Part shown: piece by piece, positions 7,536-14,403 of the stretch | How positions within the stretch are numbered: position 1 is the stretch's first letter | How the letters are laid out: each line of letters begins with the position of its first letter | Assembly: GCA_023442485.1 (NCBI GenBank) | Contig: JAEZZG010000059.1 | Coordinates: 1-14,843, forward strand | Source of the DNA: Actinomycetes bacterium | Lineage (GTDB): Bacteria > Actinomycetota > Actinomycetes > Propionibacteriales > Propionibacteriaceae | DNA: 14,843 nucleotides | Reading direction: 5' to 3' | Translations under genes and position numbers: made by a program | Notes under the pieces: model-generated | What the model was told of the DNA's origin: nothing | The model's input: only the letters and a program-made list of their open reading frames with translations | Databases searched by the model: none

Positions 7536-7796
7536 CTAGAGGGCAGCCGCACGCGAAGAAATCGCGGACTTGCGGTTCGCGGCGTTGTTCTTGTGAATGA
7601 CACCCTTGGTTACGGCCTTGTCGAGAGCGCGGTTAGCAACCTTGGCTGCTTCAAGAGCCTTGTCCTTGTCGCCAGCCTCGGCAGCTTCACGGAAGTTGCG
7701 GACGTAAGTGCGCAGTGCCGCACGGATCGACTTGTTGCGCTGGTAGGACTTTTCGTTGGTCTTGATGCGCTTCATCTGCGACTTGATATTAGCCAC
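7536..7796 (-). CDS. rpsT: 30S ribosomal protein S20
   Basis: Small basic protein that binds 16S rRNA early in 30S assembly. The 86-residue product begins MANIKSQMKRIKTNEK and is rich in Lys, Arg and Ala with the helical-hairpin composition of S20, ending in the conserved NAANRKSAI stretch. The start codon is GTG at 7796, with GAAGAGG eight bases upstream; no other start would keep the conserved N terminus. It is divergent from lepA and convergent with holA, the usual arrangement in actinobacteria. Its promoter and a short 5' hairpin are visible upstream. In Escherichia coli S20 also uses a weak start codon and is autoregulated; the GTG here may reflect similar control, but that is inference. 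Confidence 0.97.
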   Translation of the reverse strand: MANIKSQMKRIKTNEKSYQRNKSIRAALRTYVRNFREAAEAGDKDKALEAAKVANRALDKAVTKGVIHKNNAANRKSAISSRAAAL

Positions 7797-7836
7797 TGGT
7801 TAAGCCTCTTCACGGTTAGGAAACGACATTTGCGCC

Positions 7837-7849
7837 CGCGTTGGACGCG
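7837..7849 (-). promoter_or_regulatory. Hairpin at the 5' end of the rpsT leader
   Basis: CGCGT (7837-7841) and ACGCG (7845-7849) form a perfect GC-rich 5-bp stem with a 3-base loop. It lies right at the expected transcription start of rpsT (about 7850), so it would cap the 5' end of the mRNA and may protect it or take part in S20 feedback. Confidence 0.3.
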
Positions 7850-7856
7850 ACAAGCA

Positions 7857-7886
7857 AGATTACCAGACGACTTAGCAAGTGCCCAA
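7857..7886 (-). promoter_or_regulatory. Likely sigma-A-type promoter of rpsT
   Basis: On the minus strand TTGGGC (7881-7886) is followed after 18 bases by TAATCT (7857-7862), preceded by TGG, which gives an extended -10 (TGn). Transcription would begin near 7850 and leave a leader of about 54 bases. This is the best promoter-like sequence in the window. Confidence 0.55.
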
Positions 7887-7911
7887 ATCTCGGCACCAGG
7901 TCGAACAATGC

Positions 7912-7947
7912 CATCACTGGCCTGCCTCGAAATCTACCTCAGTGATG
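7912..7947. repeat. 8-bp inverted repeat between rpsT and lepA
   Basis: CATCACTG (7912-7919) and CAGTGATG (7940-7947) are perfect reverse complements 20 bases apart. They lie upstream of the rpsT promoter and about 155-190 bases before lepA. Either a regulator site or a stem in a long lepA leader would fit. The rest of the 306-base rpsT-lepA gap holds no gene that I can support; TATAGC at 8060-8065 is a weak -10 candidate for lepA. Confidence 0.3.
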
Positions 7948-8102
7948 TGCCTAGTTCACCGTGTCGTCGCGGGCAATCTTGGGGTTGCAGCTATCTGCCT
8001 GATAAGACTTGAACGTGCCGCAGCGACCTAAGTTAGCACAGCGTCGCGAAACGTGAGACTATAGCAGTTGCAGCGAGAATGCCCGACGATCTAAGGAGTT
8101 CA

Positions 8103-9932
8103 ATGACGCTTACCACTGGTAACACCCCGCGTGAGGTCATTCGCAACTTCTGCATCATCGCCCACATCGATCACGGCAAATCTACCCTGGCTGATCGGAT
8201 GCTTCAGATGACCGGTCTCGTCTCTGAACGCGAAATGCGTGCCCAATACCTCGACAAGATGGATATTGAGCGTGAACGCGGCATCACCATCAAGTCTCAG
8301 AACGTGCGCCTTCCCTGGGTTAAGGACGGCGTCGAATACGTCTTAAACATGATCGATACCCCCGGTCACGTCGACTTCACTTATGAGGTGTCGCGATCTT
8401 TGGCGGCGTGCGAGGGTGCGATCTTGCTAGTCGATGCCGCCCAAGGTATCGAGGCACAAACCCTCGCCAATCTCTACCTCGCCCTCGAAGCTGACCTGAC
8501 CATCATCCCCGTCCTCAACAAGATCGATCTGCCGGGGGCCTTGCCGGACAAATTCGGTGCGGAACTAGCCAAGCTGATTGGTTGTGACATTTCGGACGTG
8601 CTGCAGGTGTCGGCCAAGACTGGTGACGGGGTCGCCGAGCTGCTAGACCAGATTGTTGAGCGCATCCCCGCCCCTGAAGGCGATCCAGATGCCCCCGCCC
8701 GGGCCCTGATTTTTGACTCGGTCTATGACGTCTACCGTGGCGTGGTCACCTACGTCCGTGTGGTCGATGGCAAGCTGAGTCTGCGCGACCGAATCCGGAT
8801 GATGTCGACAGGCGCTACCCACGAGGTACTTGAAGTTGGTGTCCATGCGCCCGAACCGACCCCAGAGAAGTCGATCGGCGTGGGGGAGACGGGGTATGTG
8901 ATCACCGGCGTCAAGGATGTGCGTCAATCACGCGTCGGCGACACGATCACGTCTGCGGTGCGTCCAGCAGAGGCAGCTTTGGCCGGTTACCAAGACCCCA
9001 AGTCGATGGTGTTTTCCGGGATGTTCCCCATCGACGGCGCTGACTTTCCCGATCTTCGCGAAGCCTTAGAGAAACTCCAACTCAACGATGCCTCACTGAT
9101 CTATGAACCAGAAACATCGACCGCACTAGGCTTCGGTTTCAGGATCGGGTTCTTGGGGCTACTCCACATGGAGATTGTCCAAGAACGTCTTGAGCGCGAG
9201 TTCAATCTGGATCTGATCTCGACCGCCCCGTCAGTGAGCTATCGGGTCGTGATGGAGGACGGGTCCACACACACCGTCACTAACCCGTCGGAATATCCAG
9301 AAGGCAAGATTGGAGAAGTCTACGAGCCGATCGTGGACGCGACCATCTTGGCCCCGGCCGAGTTCATCGGCACCATCCTCGAGCTGTGCCAGCAGCGTCG
9401 TGGCGTCCAGAAGGGGATGGATTATCTATCCTCTGACCGTGTCGAGATTCACTACACCTTGCCGTTAGCTGAGATCGTCTTCGATTTCTTTGACGCGCTG
9501 AAGTCTCGCACCCGAGGCTACGCCTCCCACGACTATGAACCCGCTGGGGAGCAGGTGTCCGACTTGGTCAAGGTCGACATCTTGCTCAACGGCGACCCAG
9601 TCGACGCCTTCTCGTCCATCGTTCACAAAGACAAGGCCTACTCCTATGGGGTGGCGATGGCGACCAAACTCAAACAGCTCATTCCCCGACAGCAGTTTGA
9701 GGTTCCTGTTCAAGCTGCGATTGGGTCTCGGGTGATCGCCCGCGAGACGATCCGGGCGATGCGCAAGGACGTCTTGGCTAAGTGTTATGGCGGCGACATC
9801 ACGCGTAAACGCAAACTGCTCGAGAAGCAGAAAGAGGGCAAGAAGCGGATGAAGAATATCGGCCGCGTCGAGGTCCCCCAGGAAGCCTTCGTGGCTGCCT
9901 TGCAGATGGGTGAGTCCCAAGAAAAGAAATAG
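8103..9932 (+). CDS. lepA: Elongation factor 4 (LepA), translational GTPase
   Basis: Ribosome-bound GTPase that acts on stalled or mis-translocated ribosomes and in initiation or assembly. The 609-residue product is of normal length. All GTPase motifs are present: the P-loop AHIDHGKST (20-28), the G2 region RERGITIKSQ, DTPGH (85-89), NKID (139-142) and the SAKTG motif. The EF-G-like domains follow, and the LepA-specific C-terminal domain ends with the family signature around KEGKKRMKNIG and VPQEAF. I chose ATG 8103 because TAAGGAG ends 4 bases before it; the in-frame ATG at 8079 lacks a ribosome site. It is monocistronic here, followed by terminator hairpins, and convergent with the aldo/keto reductase gene. 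In many actinobacteria hemW follows closely; here a four-gene operon lies between. Confidence 0.98.
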   Translation: MTLTTGNTPREVIRNFCIIAHIDHGKSTLADRMLQMTGLVSEREMRAQYLDKMDIERERGITIKSQNVRLPWVKDGVEYVLNMIDTPGHVDFTYEVSRSLAACEGAILLVDAAQGIEAQTLANLYLALEADLTIIPVLNKIDLPGALPDKFGAELAKLIGCDISDVLQVSAKTGDGVAELLDQIVERIPAPEGDPDAPARALIFDSVYDVYRGVVTYVRVVDGKLSLRDRIRMMSTGATHEVLEVGVHAPEPTPEKSIGVGETGYVITGVKDVRQSRVGDTITSAVRPAEAALAGYQDPKSMVFSGMFPIDGADFPDLREALEKLQLNDASLIYEPETSTALGFGFRIGFLGLLHMEIVQERLEREFNLDLISTAPSVSYRVVMEDGSTHTVTNPSEYPEGKIGEVYEPIVDATILAPAEFIGTILELCQQRRGVQKGMDYLSSDRVEIHYTLPLAEIVFDFFDALKSRTRGYASHDYEPAGEQVSDLVKVDILLNGDPVDAFSSIVHKDKAYSYGVAMATKLKQLIPRQQFEVPVQAAIGSRVIARETIRAMRKDVLAKCYGGDITRKRKLLEKQKEGKKRMKNIGRVEVPQEAFVAALQMGESQEKK

Positions 9933-9976
9933 TGTCTACCGGCCGTCGGTTGTGTCTCGATCCGCGACGGCGGCTC

Positions 9977-9995
9977 CTGCCAGATACCCTGGCAG
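9977..9995. terminator. Hairpin after lepA
   Basis: CTGCCAG (9977-9983) and CTGGCAG (9989-9995) form a perfect 7-bp stem with loop ATACC, 44 bases past the lepA stop. No T run follows, so its efficiency alone is uncertain. Confidence 0.45.
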
Positions 9996-10032
9996 CCCTG
10001 CTCAATGACTGGGCCTAGATATTGAATGAGTA

Positions 10033-10065
10033 GAGGGTGGGTAATCCTGATCGAAACCCACCCTC
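10033..10065. terminator. Strong bidirectional hairpin between lepA and the sugar operon
   Basis: GAGGGTGGGT (10033-10042) and ACCCACCCTC (10056-10065) form a perfect 10-bp stem with a 13-base loop. It sits between two convergent genes, 100 bases past lepA and 42 bases past the reductase stop, where a shared terminator is expected. T runs are weak on both sides (CAATT on plus, TACTCATT on minus). Confidence 0.6.
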
Positions 10066-10107
10066 CAATTCCTCACCTTGACCCAATGTGAAAGGCGTTG
10101 TCATTGA

Positions 10108-11091
10108 CTATTTTGCGACATTTGAGAAGAGTTCTTCGATGCGCTCTTTGACCTCGTCGGTGAGCTTGTCCAAGGCGTCGAGAGCCCCAAGATTCTCGCT
10201 CAGTTGCTTGGTTGAGGACGCGCCTAGGATCACGGTGGAGACGTGTGGATTGGAGGCGGTCCATGCCAGAGCGAGCTGTGCGGGGCTGACGTCGAGTTCG
10301 GATGAGATGGCGATGAACTGGCGAAGTATCTCCCGCAGCCCCTCGTCAGAAGCCTTGTCGCGGACGAAACCGTAGCCGTGGAGTGTCGCCCGAGACTTCT
10401 CCGGGATGCCATCAACATATTTGCCAGTCAGGATGCCCGAGGCCAGCGGGCTCCAGGTCGTCAGACCCAGCCCAATGTCATCGTAGAGGCGAGCATATTC
10501 CTTCTCTACCCGTTTGCGATGCAGCAGGTTGTATTGGGGCTGTTCCATGACGGGCTTGTGCAGGTGGTGACGCTCCGCGATTTCCCAGGCGGCGCGAATC
10601 TCTTCCGCGCTCCACTCCGAGGTGCCCCAGTAGAGGGCTTTGCCGGCAGATATGATGTCGCTCATCGCCCACACCGTCTCTTCAATGGGAGTGTCGGGGT
10701 CTGGACGGTGGCAGAAGAGTAGATCAACAAAGTCGAGACCTAGACGCTCCAGTGAGCCGTCGATAGCTTGCATCAGGTATTTCCGGTTGAGGGTGTTCTT
10801 CATGTTGACCATCTCGCCGTTGATACCCCAAAACAGTTTCGTCGAGATGACATATTCGTGGCGTTTCCACCCTAGGGACGCGATGGCTTCACCCATGATG
10901 CGTTCGGATTCGCCTGCCGAGTAGACCTCGGCGTTATCGAAGAAGTTGACCCCGGCTTCCTTGGCGACGGCCAACTGTTCCTTGGCTAGGCCAGTGTCGA
11001 CCTGATTGCCGAAGGTAACCCACGATCCGAAACTGAATTGTGAAACTTTCAGGCCCGAAGAACCGAGCCGGTTGTAGATCATCTGTGCCAT
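10108..11091 (-). CDS. Kv-beta-like aldo/keto reductase
   Basis: NADPH-dependent oxidoreductase of the aldo/keto reductase superfamily. The 327-residue protein has the full catalytic tetrad: Asp52, Tyr57 (in NAEVY), Lys85 (in STKLFW) and His128 (in FCHRPDPDTP). The stretch RPDPDTPIEETV followed by YWGTSEWSAEEI is characteristic of the Kv-beta (AKR6-like) branch, in which eukaryotic members carry Asn where this protein has the catalytic His, so the bacterial form should be an active enzyme. I chose ATG 11091 over the in-frame 11142, which would overlap the permease gene. The start lies 19 bases past the permease stop and has only a weak ribosome site, so the gene is presumably read as the last gene of the sugar-uptake operon. 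It may reduce an aldehyde or keto sugar derived from the imported substrate; the substrate cannot be read from the sequence. Confidence 0.88.
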   Translation of the reverse strand: MAQMIYNRLGSSGLKVSQFSFGSWVTFGNQVDTGLAKEQLAVAKEAGVNFFDNAEVYSAGESERIMGEAIASLGWKRHEYVISTKLFWGINGEMVNMKNTLNRKYLMQAIDGSLERLGLDFVDLLFCHRPDPDTPIEETVWAMSDIISAGKALYWGTSEWSAEEIRAAWEIAERHHLHKPVMEQPQYNLLHRKRVEKEYARLYDDIGLGLTTWSPLASGILTGKYVDGIPEKSRATLHGYGFVRDKASDEGLREILRQFIAISSELDVSPAQLALAWTASNPHVSTVILGASSTKQLSENLGALDALDKLTDEVKERIEELFSNVAK

Positions 11092-11110
11092 GACGCCATG
11101 ATAGCGCGGC

Positions 11111-11998
11111 CTAATCCCCGGCCATGCCGGAGCGCTCCACACCTATCACTAGGTAACGCTGTAAGAAGATGAACACGATCAGCACCGGGATGATTGCTAT
11201 TAGCGCGCCGGTGTACAAGGAGGGGTAGTCCACGCCCTGCGACGTCATGAAGGTTGACAGGGAAACCTGGACGGTGCGGGTCAATTCGTGGCTGACCAGC
11301 ATCGGCCACAGGAAGGAATTCCAGTTGCCGATGAAGATAATCGTCGATACCGCAGCGATCATGCCCTTGGAGTTGGGGACGACGACGGACCAGAACAGCC
11401 TCCATTGAGACGCCCCGTCAATCAAGGCGGCTTCTTCGAGTTCATGGGGGAAACCGAGGAAATGGGACTCAAACATGTAGGCGGCCATCGCCGAGAACAT
11501 CATCGGGATGATCAGGCCTTGGTAGGAATCAATCCACCCCAGTGAGGCGGTAATCATGAAGAGGGGGATGAAGGTCACTGCCGCCGGGATCATCATGGTG
11601 ACCAAGGTCATCACATGCAGTACCTTTGCCATCCGGTTCAGGTAGCGGGCCATCGCATATCCGGCCATCATCGCGATCACGATCGTCAACACCGTCTGAA
11701 TGATGGACACGATTGCCGAGTTGACCAGGGCAGAACCTAGGTTGACGGACTTGTTTTGGAAGACCCTGGAGAGGTTATCCCAGACGTGATCCAGATTGCT
11801 AGGACGAAGCAGTTCCGGCCACCACTGCCAATCGGCGGATGCGAAGGATTTCTTCGTCGAGAATGCCCCTCTGATGATCAGATAGAAGGGGAAGACAAAG
11901 ATGGCCGCCAAAAACATCAGGATGGTGTAGCGGGCGAATTTGGCCCAGCCGTGGATGGCAAGCCCACCGCCTACTCGTTTGCGTGAGGAGTCACTCAT
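11111..11998 (-). CDS. Carbohydrate ABC transporter permease (MalG type)
   Basis: Inner-membrane permease, the second half of a sugar ABC importer of the CUT1 type. The 295-residue protein has an N-terminal membrane helix at about 22-43 followed by an extracytoplasmic loop and five more hydrophobic segments. The ATPase-docking EAA loop is seen at about 188-211, with EEAALIDGAS and a following P in VVVPNSKG, and the C-terminal part has the common WNSFLWPM motif. The start ATG overlaps the stop of the upstream permease in ATGA (11995-11998), showing tight translational coupling, with GGGGA just before. The reading frame stays open far upstream across the other permease gene, but that part has no membrane-protein character and is a shadow. 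It pairs with the MalF-type gene and the binding protein upstream; no ATPase gene is present. Confidence 0.93.
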   Translation of the reverse strand: MSDSSRKRVGGGLAIHGWAKFARYTILMFLAAIFVFPFYLIIRGAFSTKKSFASADWQWWPELLRPSNLDHVWDNLSRVFQNKSVNLGSALVNSAIVSIIQTVLTIVIAMMAGYAMARYLNRMAKVLHVMTLVTMMIPAAVTFIPLFMITASLGWIDSYQGLIIPMMFSAMAAYMFESHFLGFPHELEEAALIDGASQWRLFWSVVVPNSKGMIAAVSTIIFIGNWNSFLWPMLVSHELTRTVQVSLSTFMTSQGVDYPSLYTGALIAIIPVLIVFIFLQRYLVIGVERSGMAGD

Positions 11999-12978
11999 GA
12001 GCGCATCCCCGCCCCAAGACGACGGTTGACCCAGCTTTGGATCAATCCGAAGATCGCAATTACGGCAGCCAGGATCATGGTTCCGGCACTGCCCAAACCA
12101 ATGTCTTGTTGGTTCCCGCCAAGAGAGATCAGGTAGAGGTAGACCAGCGGGGGGCGACCGAATGGAGGGTAGGTGCCGATCGATGACAAGGTGTTCCAGA
12201 ACTCGTCGAAAGCCTGGAATGCGTTGATGAAGAGCAACATGATCACCATCGCCGAGGTGGCTTTCAACTGTGGGATTGTGATGTGGAAGGTCATCTTCCA
12301 GCCCTGAGCGCCGTCGAGGGCAGCAGCTTCGTAGGTCGACTGGGGAATCCGGTTGAGTCCGGCGATGAATAAGATCATGTAGAAGCCCACTTGGAGCCAT
12401 AGGCGCAACGAAACCAGGACCACCCAATACCAGTAGTCTTGCCCGCCGAGCCAGTTGACTGGATCGAGGCCGAGGGAGCGCAGGAGGGAATTGAGGACGC
12501 CGAAGCGTGCCCCGGAAAAGATCGAGAAACGCCACACCATTGAGGCGACTACATAGGAGACGGCTGTGGGGATGAAGAAGACCGAGCGGAAGAAGGCCCT
12601 CATGAAAGAGATTCGGTTGAGGAGCAGTGCCAGGCCGAGGGAGCAGGCGTAGGTGACGGGGACGATGAAGATGGCGAAGATGACGAAGGTCATCATCGAA
12701 CTGGTGAAGGCCTTGTCGTTGAGGAGATAGGCGTAGTTGGCGAATCCGACGTACTTTTGCGGATCGAGAGTGACGGTGTTGCGGGCCTCGAAGAAAGACA
12801 GCAGGAAGGACCACAGGATCGGGATGTAGATAAAAATCAGCATCCCGCAAAAGAAGGGTGCCGCGAAAGCCCAGAACCACAGGTTGCGATTCTGGTAGCC
12901 CGCGAATCTCTGCCAGAGAGAACGGCGAGGTTTCTCTGGCAGAGACTCAGACTCAGTAACAGACACTTGCCCGGGCAC
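11995..12978 (-). CDS. Carbohydrate ABC transporter permease (MalF type)
   Basis: Inner-membrane permease of a CUT1 sugar importer. The 327-residue protein has a cytoplasmic tail (1-32, charged) and six hydrophobic segments beginning at about 33, 93, 130, 183, 240 and 298. The EAA loop that contacts the ATPase is clear at 217-237, with EAAALDGAQGW and ITIPQLK. The likely start is GTG at 12978, four bases after the stop of the binding-protein gene, with no strong ribosome site of its own, so translation probably depends on coupling; the in-frame GTG at 12966 is an alternative. Its stop overlaps the next permease start by four bases. The operon order, binding protein then MalF type then MalG type, is standard for oligosaccharide or sugar-alcohol uptake; the substrate is not evident. 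Confidence 0.93.
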   Translation of the reverse strand: MPGQVSVTESESLPEKPRRSLWQRFAGYQNRNLWFWAFAAPFFCGMLIFIYIPILWSFLLSFFEARNTVTLDPQKYVGFANYAYLLNDKAFTSSMMTFVIFAIFIVPVTYACSLGLALLLNRISFMRAFFRSVFFIPTAVSYVVASMVWRFSIFSGARFGVLNSLLRSLGLDPVNWLGGQDYWYWVVLVSLRLWLQVGFYMILFIAGLNRIPQSTYEAAALDGAQGWKMTFHITIPQLKATSAMVIMLLFINAFQAFDEFWNTLSSIGTYPPFGRPPLVYLYLISLGGNQQDIGLGSAGTMILAAVIAIFGLIQSWVNRRLGAGMRS

Positions 12979-12982
12979 GAAT

Positions 12983-14260
12983 CTAGGCGTTAGCCCGTTT
13001 GAGTTCTGCCTTGGCGGTGTCGTGGACCGTCTTGAACTCTGACGCAGGATCTGCGCCGTTCAAGACAACGCGAGAGACGGCGTCAGCGTAGGCTGTGCCG
13101 AGGGCACCGGTCCATAGGATGTCGTTGGCAAAGCCGTGTTGAGCGACAAACTCGGCAGCTTCCTTACCCGCACCGTCCTTGAGCTGGTTGCAACGATCAG
13201 CTAGGGCGGGCTTCGACGGAATGTGAGTGCCGAAGGCGTCGGCAAACTCGACTTGCTTGTCCTCGGAATCAATCCACAGCCACTTGACGTAGTCCTTAGC
13301 TGCGGCGACGTCCTTAGCCTTGGCGGCGACACAGCAACTGAAAGCGCCGAACGGCACTGCTAGACGTCCAGAATTACCAATCTTGGGGAAGGGTACGACG
13401 CCAAAGTCATCGCCGAGTGCTTCTTTGATCTGTGGCAGGGACCACAACCCCGCCCACTGCATCGCGGTTTCACCGTTGGCGAATGGGTCACCGTCATACC
13501 ATTCCTTCGACGCGGCCTTCAACAAGCCATTGGAGTTGTAGAAGGAACGGTACTGCGTCAAGGCGTCGTAGAACTCAGGGGTGAGGAAGGCTAGATCCGA
13601 GCGGTCAGCGTTGAGCTGATCATTGCCCGAAGCCCACAACAACATGGAGGCCAAGACGCCGAGACCGCCGTCATTGCCGGCGAAGAACCCGCCCATCGAT
13701 GAGGTCGCGACCTCGTTGGCGGCATGAACCAGCTCGGCGAAGGTCGTCGGGGCCGAAAGACCCTTCGCGGCCAGCACGGACTTGCGGTAGTAGAGCAACT
13801 GCATGTCGATGACCTGCGGGATAGCCCACACCTTGTCTTTGAAGGTGAGACGCTTGAGCATCGGCTGGTTGAACTGATCCTTGACCGGGTCCATCAGGTC
13901 AGTCAGATCGACGACCTGGCCCGAATTGATCATGTCCAGGCTGGCACCCATCTCAGCCTCGAAGACGTCCGGGACGTCATCGGTGAGCAACTGAGAGTTC
14001 AGGGCGCGGGCATACTCGCCGGTCTTCCACACCACATTGATCGTGGCTTTGTCATATTCAGCCGCGTAGCGCTTCACCGCGTCCTGGACACCGGCTTCAC
14101 CGTATTCGTGATACCAGTGCGACAGGGTCGCTTGGGAAGTAGATGAGGACCCAGAGCTGCTTGATCCGAGGCCTCCATTGTTCTTTCCACATGCGCTCAA
14201 ACCGGTCACAGCAGCGGCAGCACCGGCGAGGGCAAGGAATCCACGACGTGAGAAATTCAT
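12983..14260 (-). CDS. Sugar ABC transporter substrate-binding lipoprotein, Tat-type
   Basis: Extracytoplasmic solute-binding protein that captures the sugar and delivers it to the two permeases encoded downstream. The 425-residue product starts at ATG 14260 with a twin-arginine signal, SRRGFLAL (4-11), and a lipobox LSAC with the lipidated cysteine at 24, so it should be exported folded by Tat and anchored to the membrane. A Gly/Ser-rich linker (about 26-43) precedes the globular domain. The body has the features of family 1 binding proteins, such as the early DVFEAEMGA and the AMQWAGLWSLP stretch (near residue 280), and the aromatic residues expected to stack on sugars. A Cys-Cys pair occurs in FSCCVAAK. 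An upstream in-frame start at 14386 would put a long tail before the Tat signal and is rejected. It is the first gene of the operon; no good -10/-35 is seen, but a palindrome lies 64 bases upstream. Confidence 0.93.
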   Translation of the reverse strand: MNFSRRGFLALAGAAAAVTGLSACGKNNGGLGSSSSGSSSTSQATLSHWYHEYGEAGVQDAVKRYAAEYDKATINVVWKTGEYARALNSQLLTDDVPDVFEAEMGASLDMINSGQVVDLTDLMDPVKDQFNQPMLKRLTFKDKVWAIPQVIDMQLLYYRKSVLAAKGLSAPTTFAELVHAANEVATSSMGGFFAGNDGGLGVLASMLLWASGNDQLNADRSDLAFLTPEFYDALTQYRSFYNSNGLLKAASKEWYDGDPFANGETAMQWAGLWSLPQIKEALGDDFGVVPFPKIGNSGRLAVPFGAFSCCVAAKAKDVAAAKDYVKWLWIDSEDKQVEFADAFGTHIPSKPALADRCNQLKDGAGKEAAEFVAQHGFANDILWTGALGTAYADAVSRVVLNGADPASEFKTVHDTAKAELKRANA

Positions 14261-14278
14261 GACTTCATCATGCCTAAT

Positions 14279-14296
14279 GTAGATTGAAATTTCTAC
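14279..14296. promoter_or_regulatory. Imperfect palindrome just upstream of the binding-protein gene
   Basis: GTAGA (14279-14283) and TCTAC (14292-14296) are inverted arms around an 8-base AT-rich centre, 19-36 bases before the start codon. It could be a secondary operator. Five-base arms are short, so chance is a real alternative. Confidence 0.2.
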
Positions 14297-14323
14297 CGAA
14301 TGGCGTTGTAAATCGACTTTGGT

Positions 14324-14341
14324 ATCAAGTCGCGACCTGAT
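14324..14341. promoter_or_regulatory. 18-bp operator-like palindrome between the sugar operon and hemW
   Basis: ATCAAGTCGCGACCTGAT pairs in eight of nine positions around a central CG. An even-length palindrome with a CG centre is the form recognised by LacI-family sugar repressors. It lies 64 bases upstream of the binding-protein start and 63 bases before the hemW start, so it is well placed to control the operon. No regulator gene is in the window. Confidence 0.45.
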
Positions 14342-14403
14342 CGGGTGAGGCGCCAGATGCATAGAAGGGTCCCGATCTAAGCCCATAGCGATAGGGTGTG
14401 GGG

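Noticed and set aside
11999..12880. Long upstream extension of the MalG-type reading frame (294 extra codons)
   Set aside because: It lies in another frame of the MalF-type gene, is rich in Arg, Pro, His and Leu without membrane-protein character, and the ATGA overlap gives a clear start at 11998.
14261..14386. Upstream start for the binding protein (42 extra residues)
   Set aside because: It would bury the Tat signal and lipobox behind a long polar tail and would overlap the operator-like palindrome.
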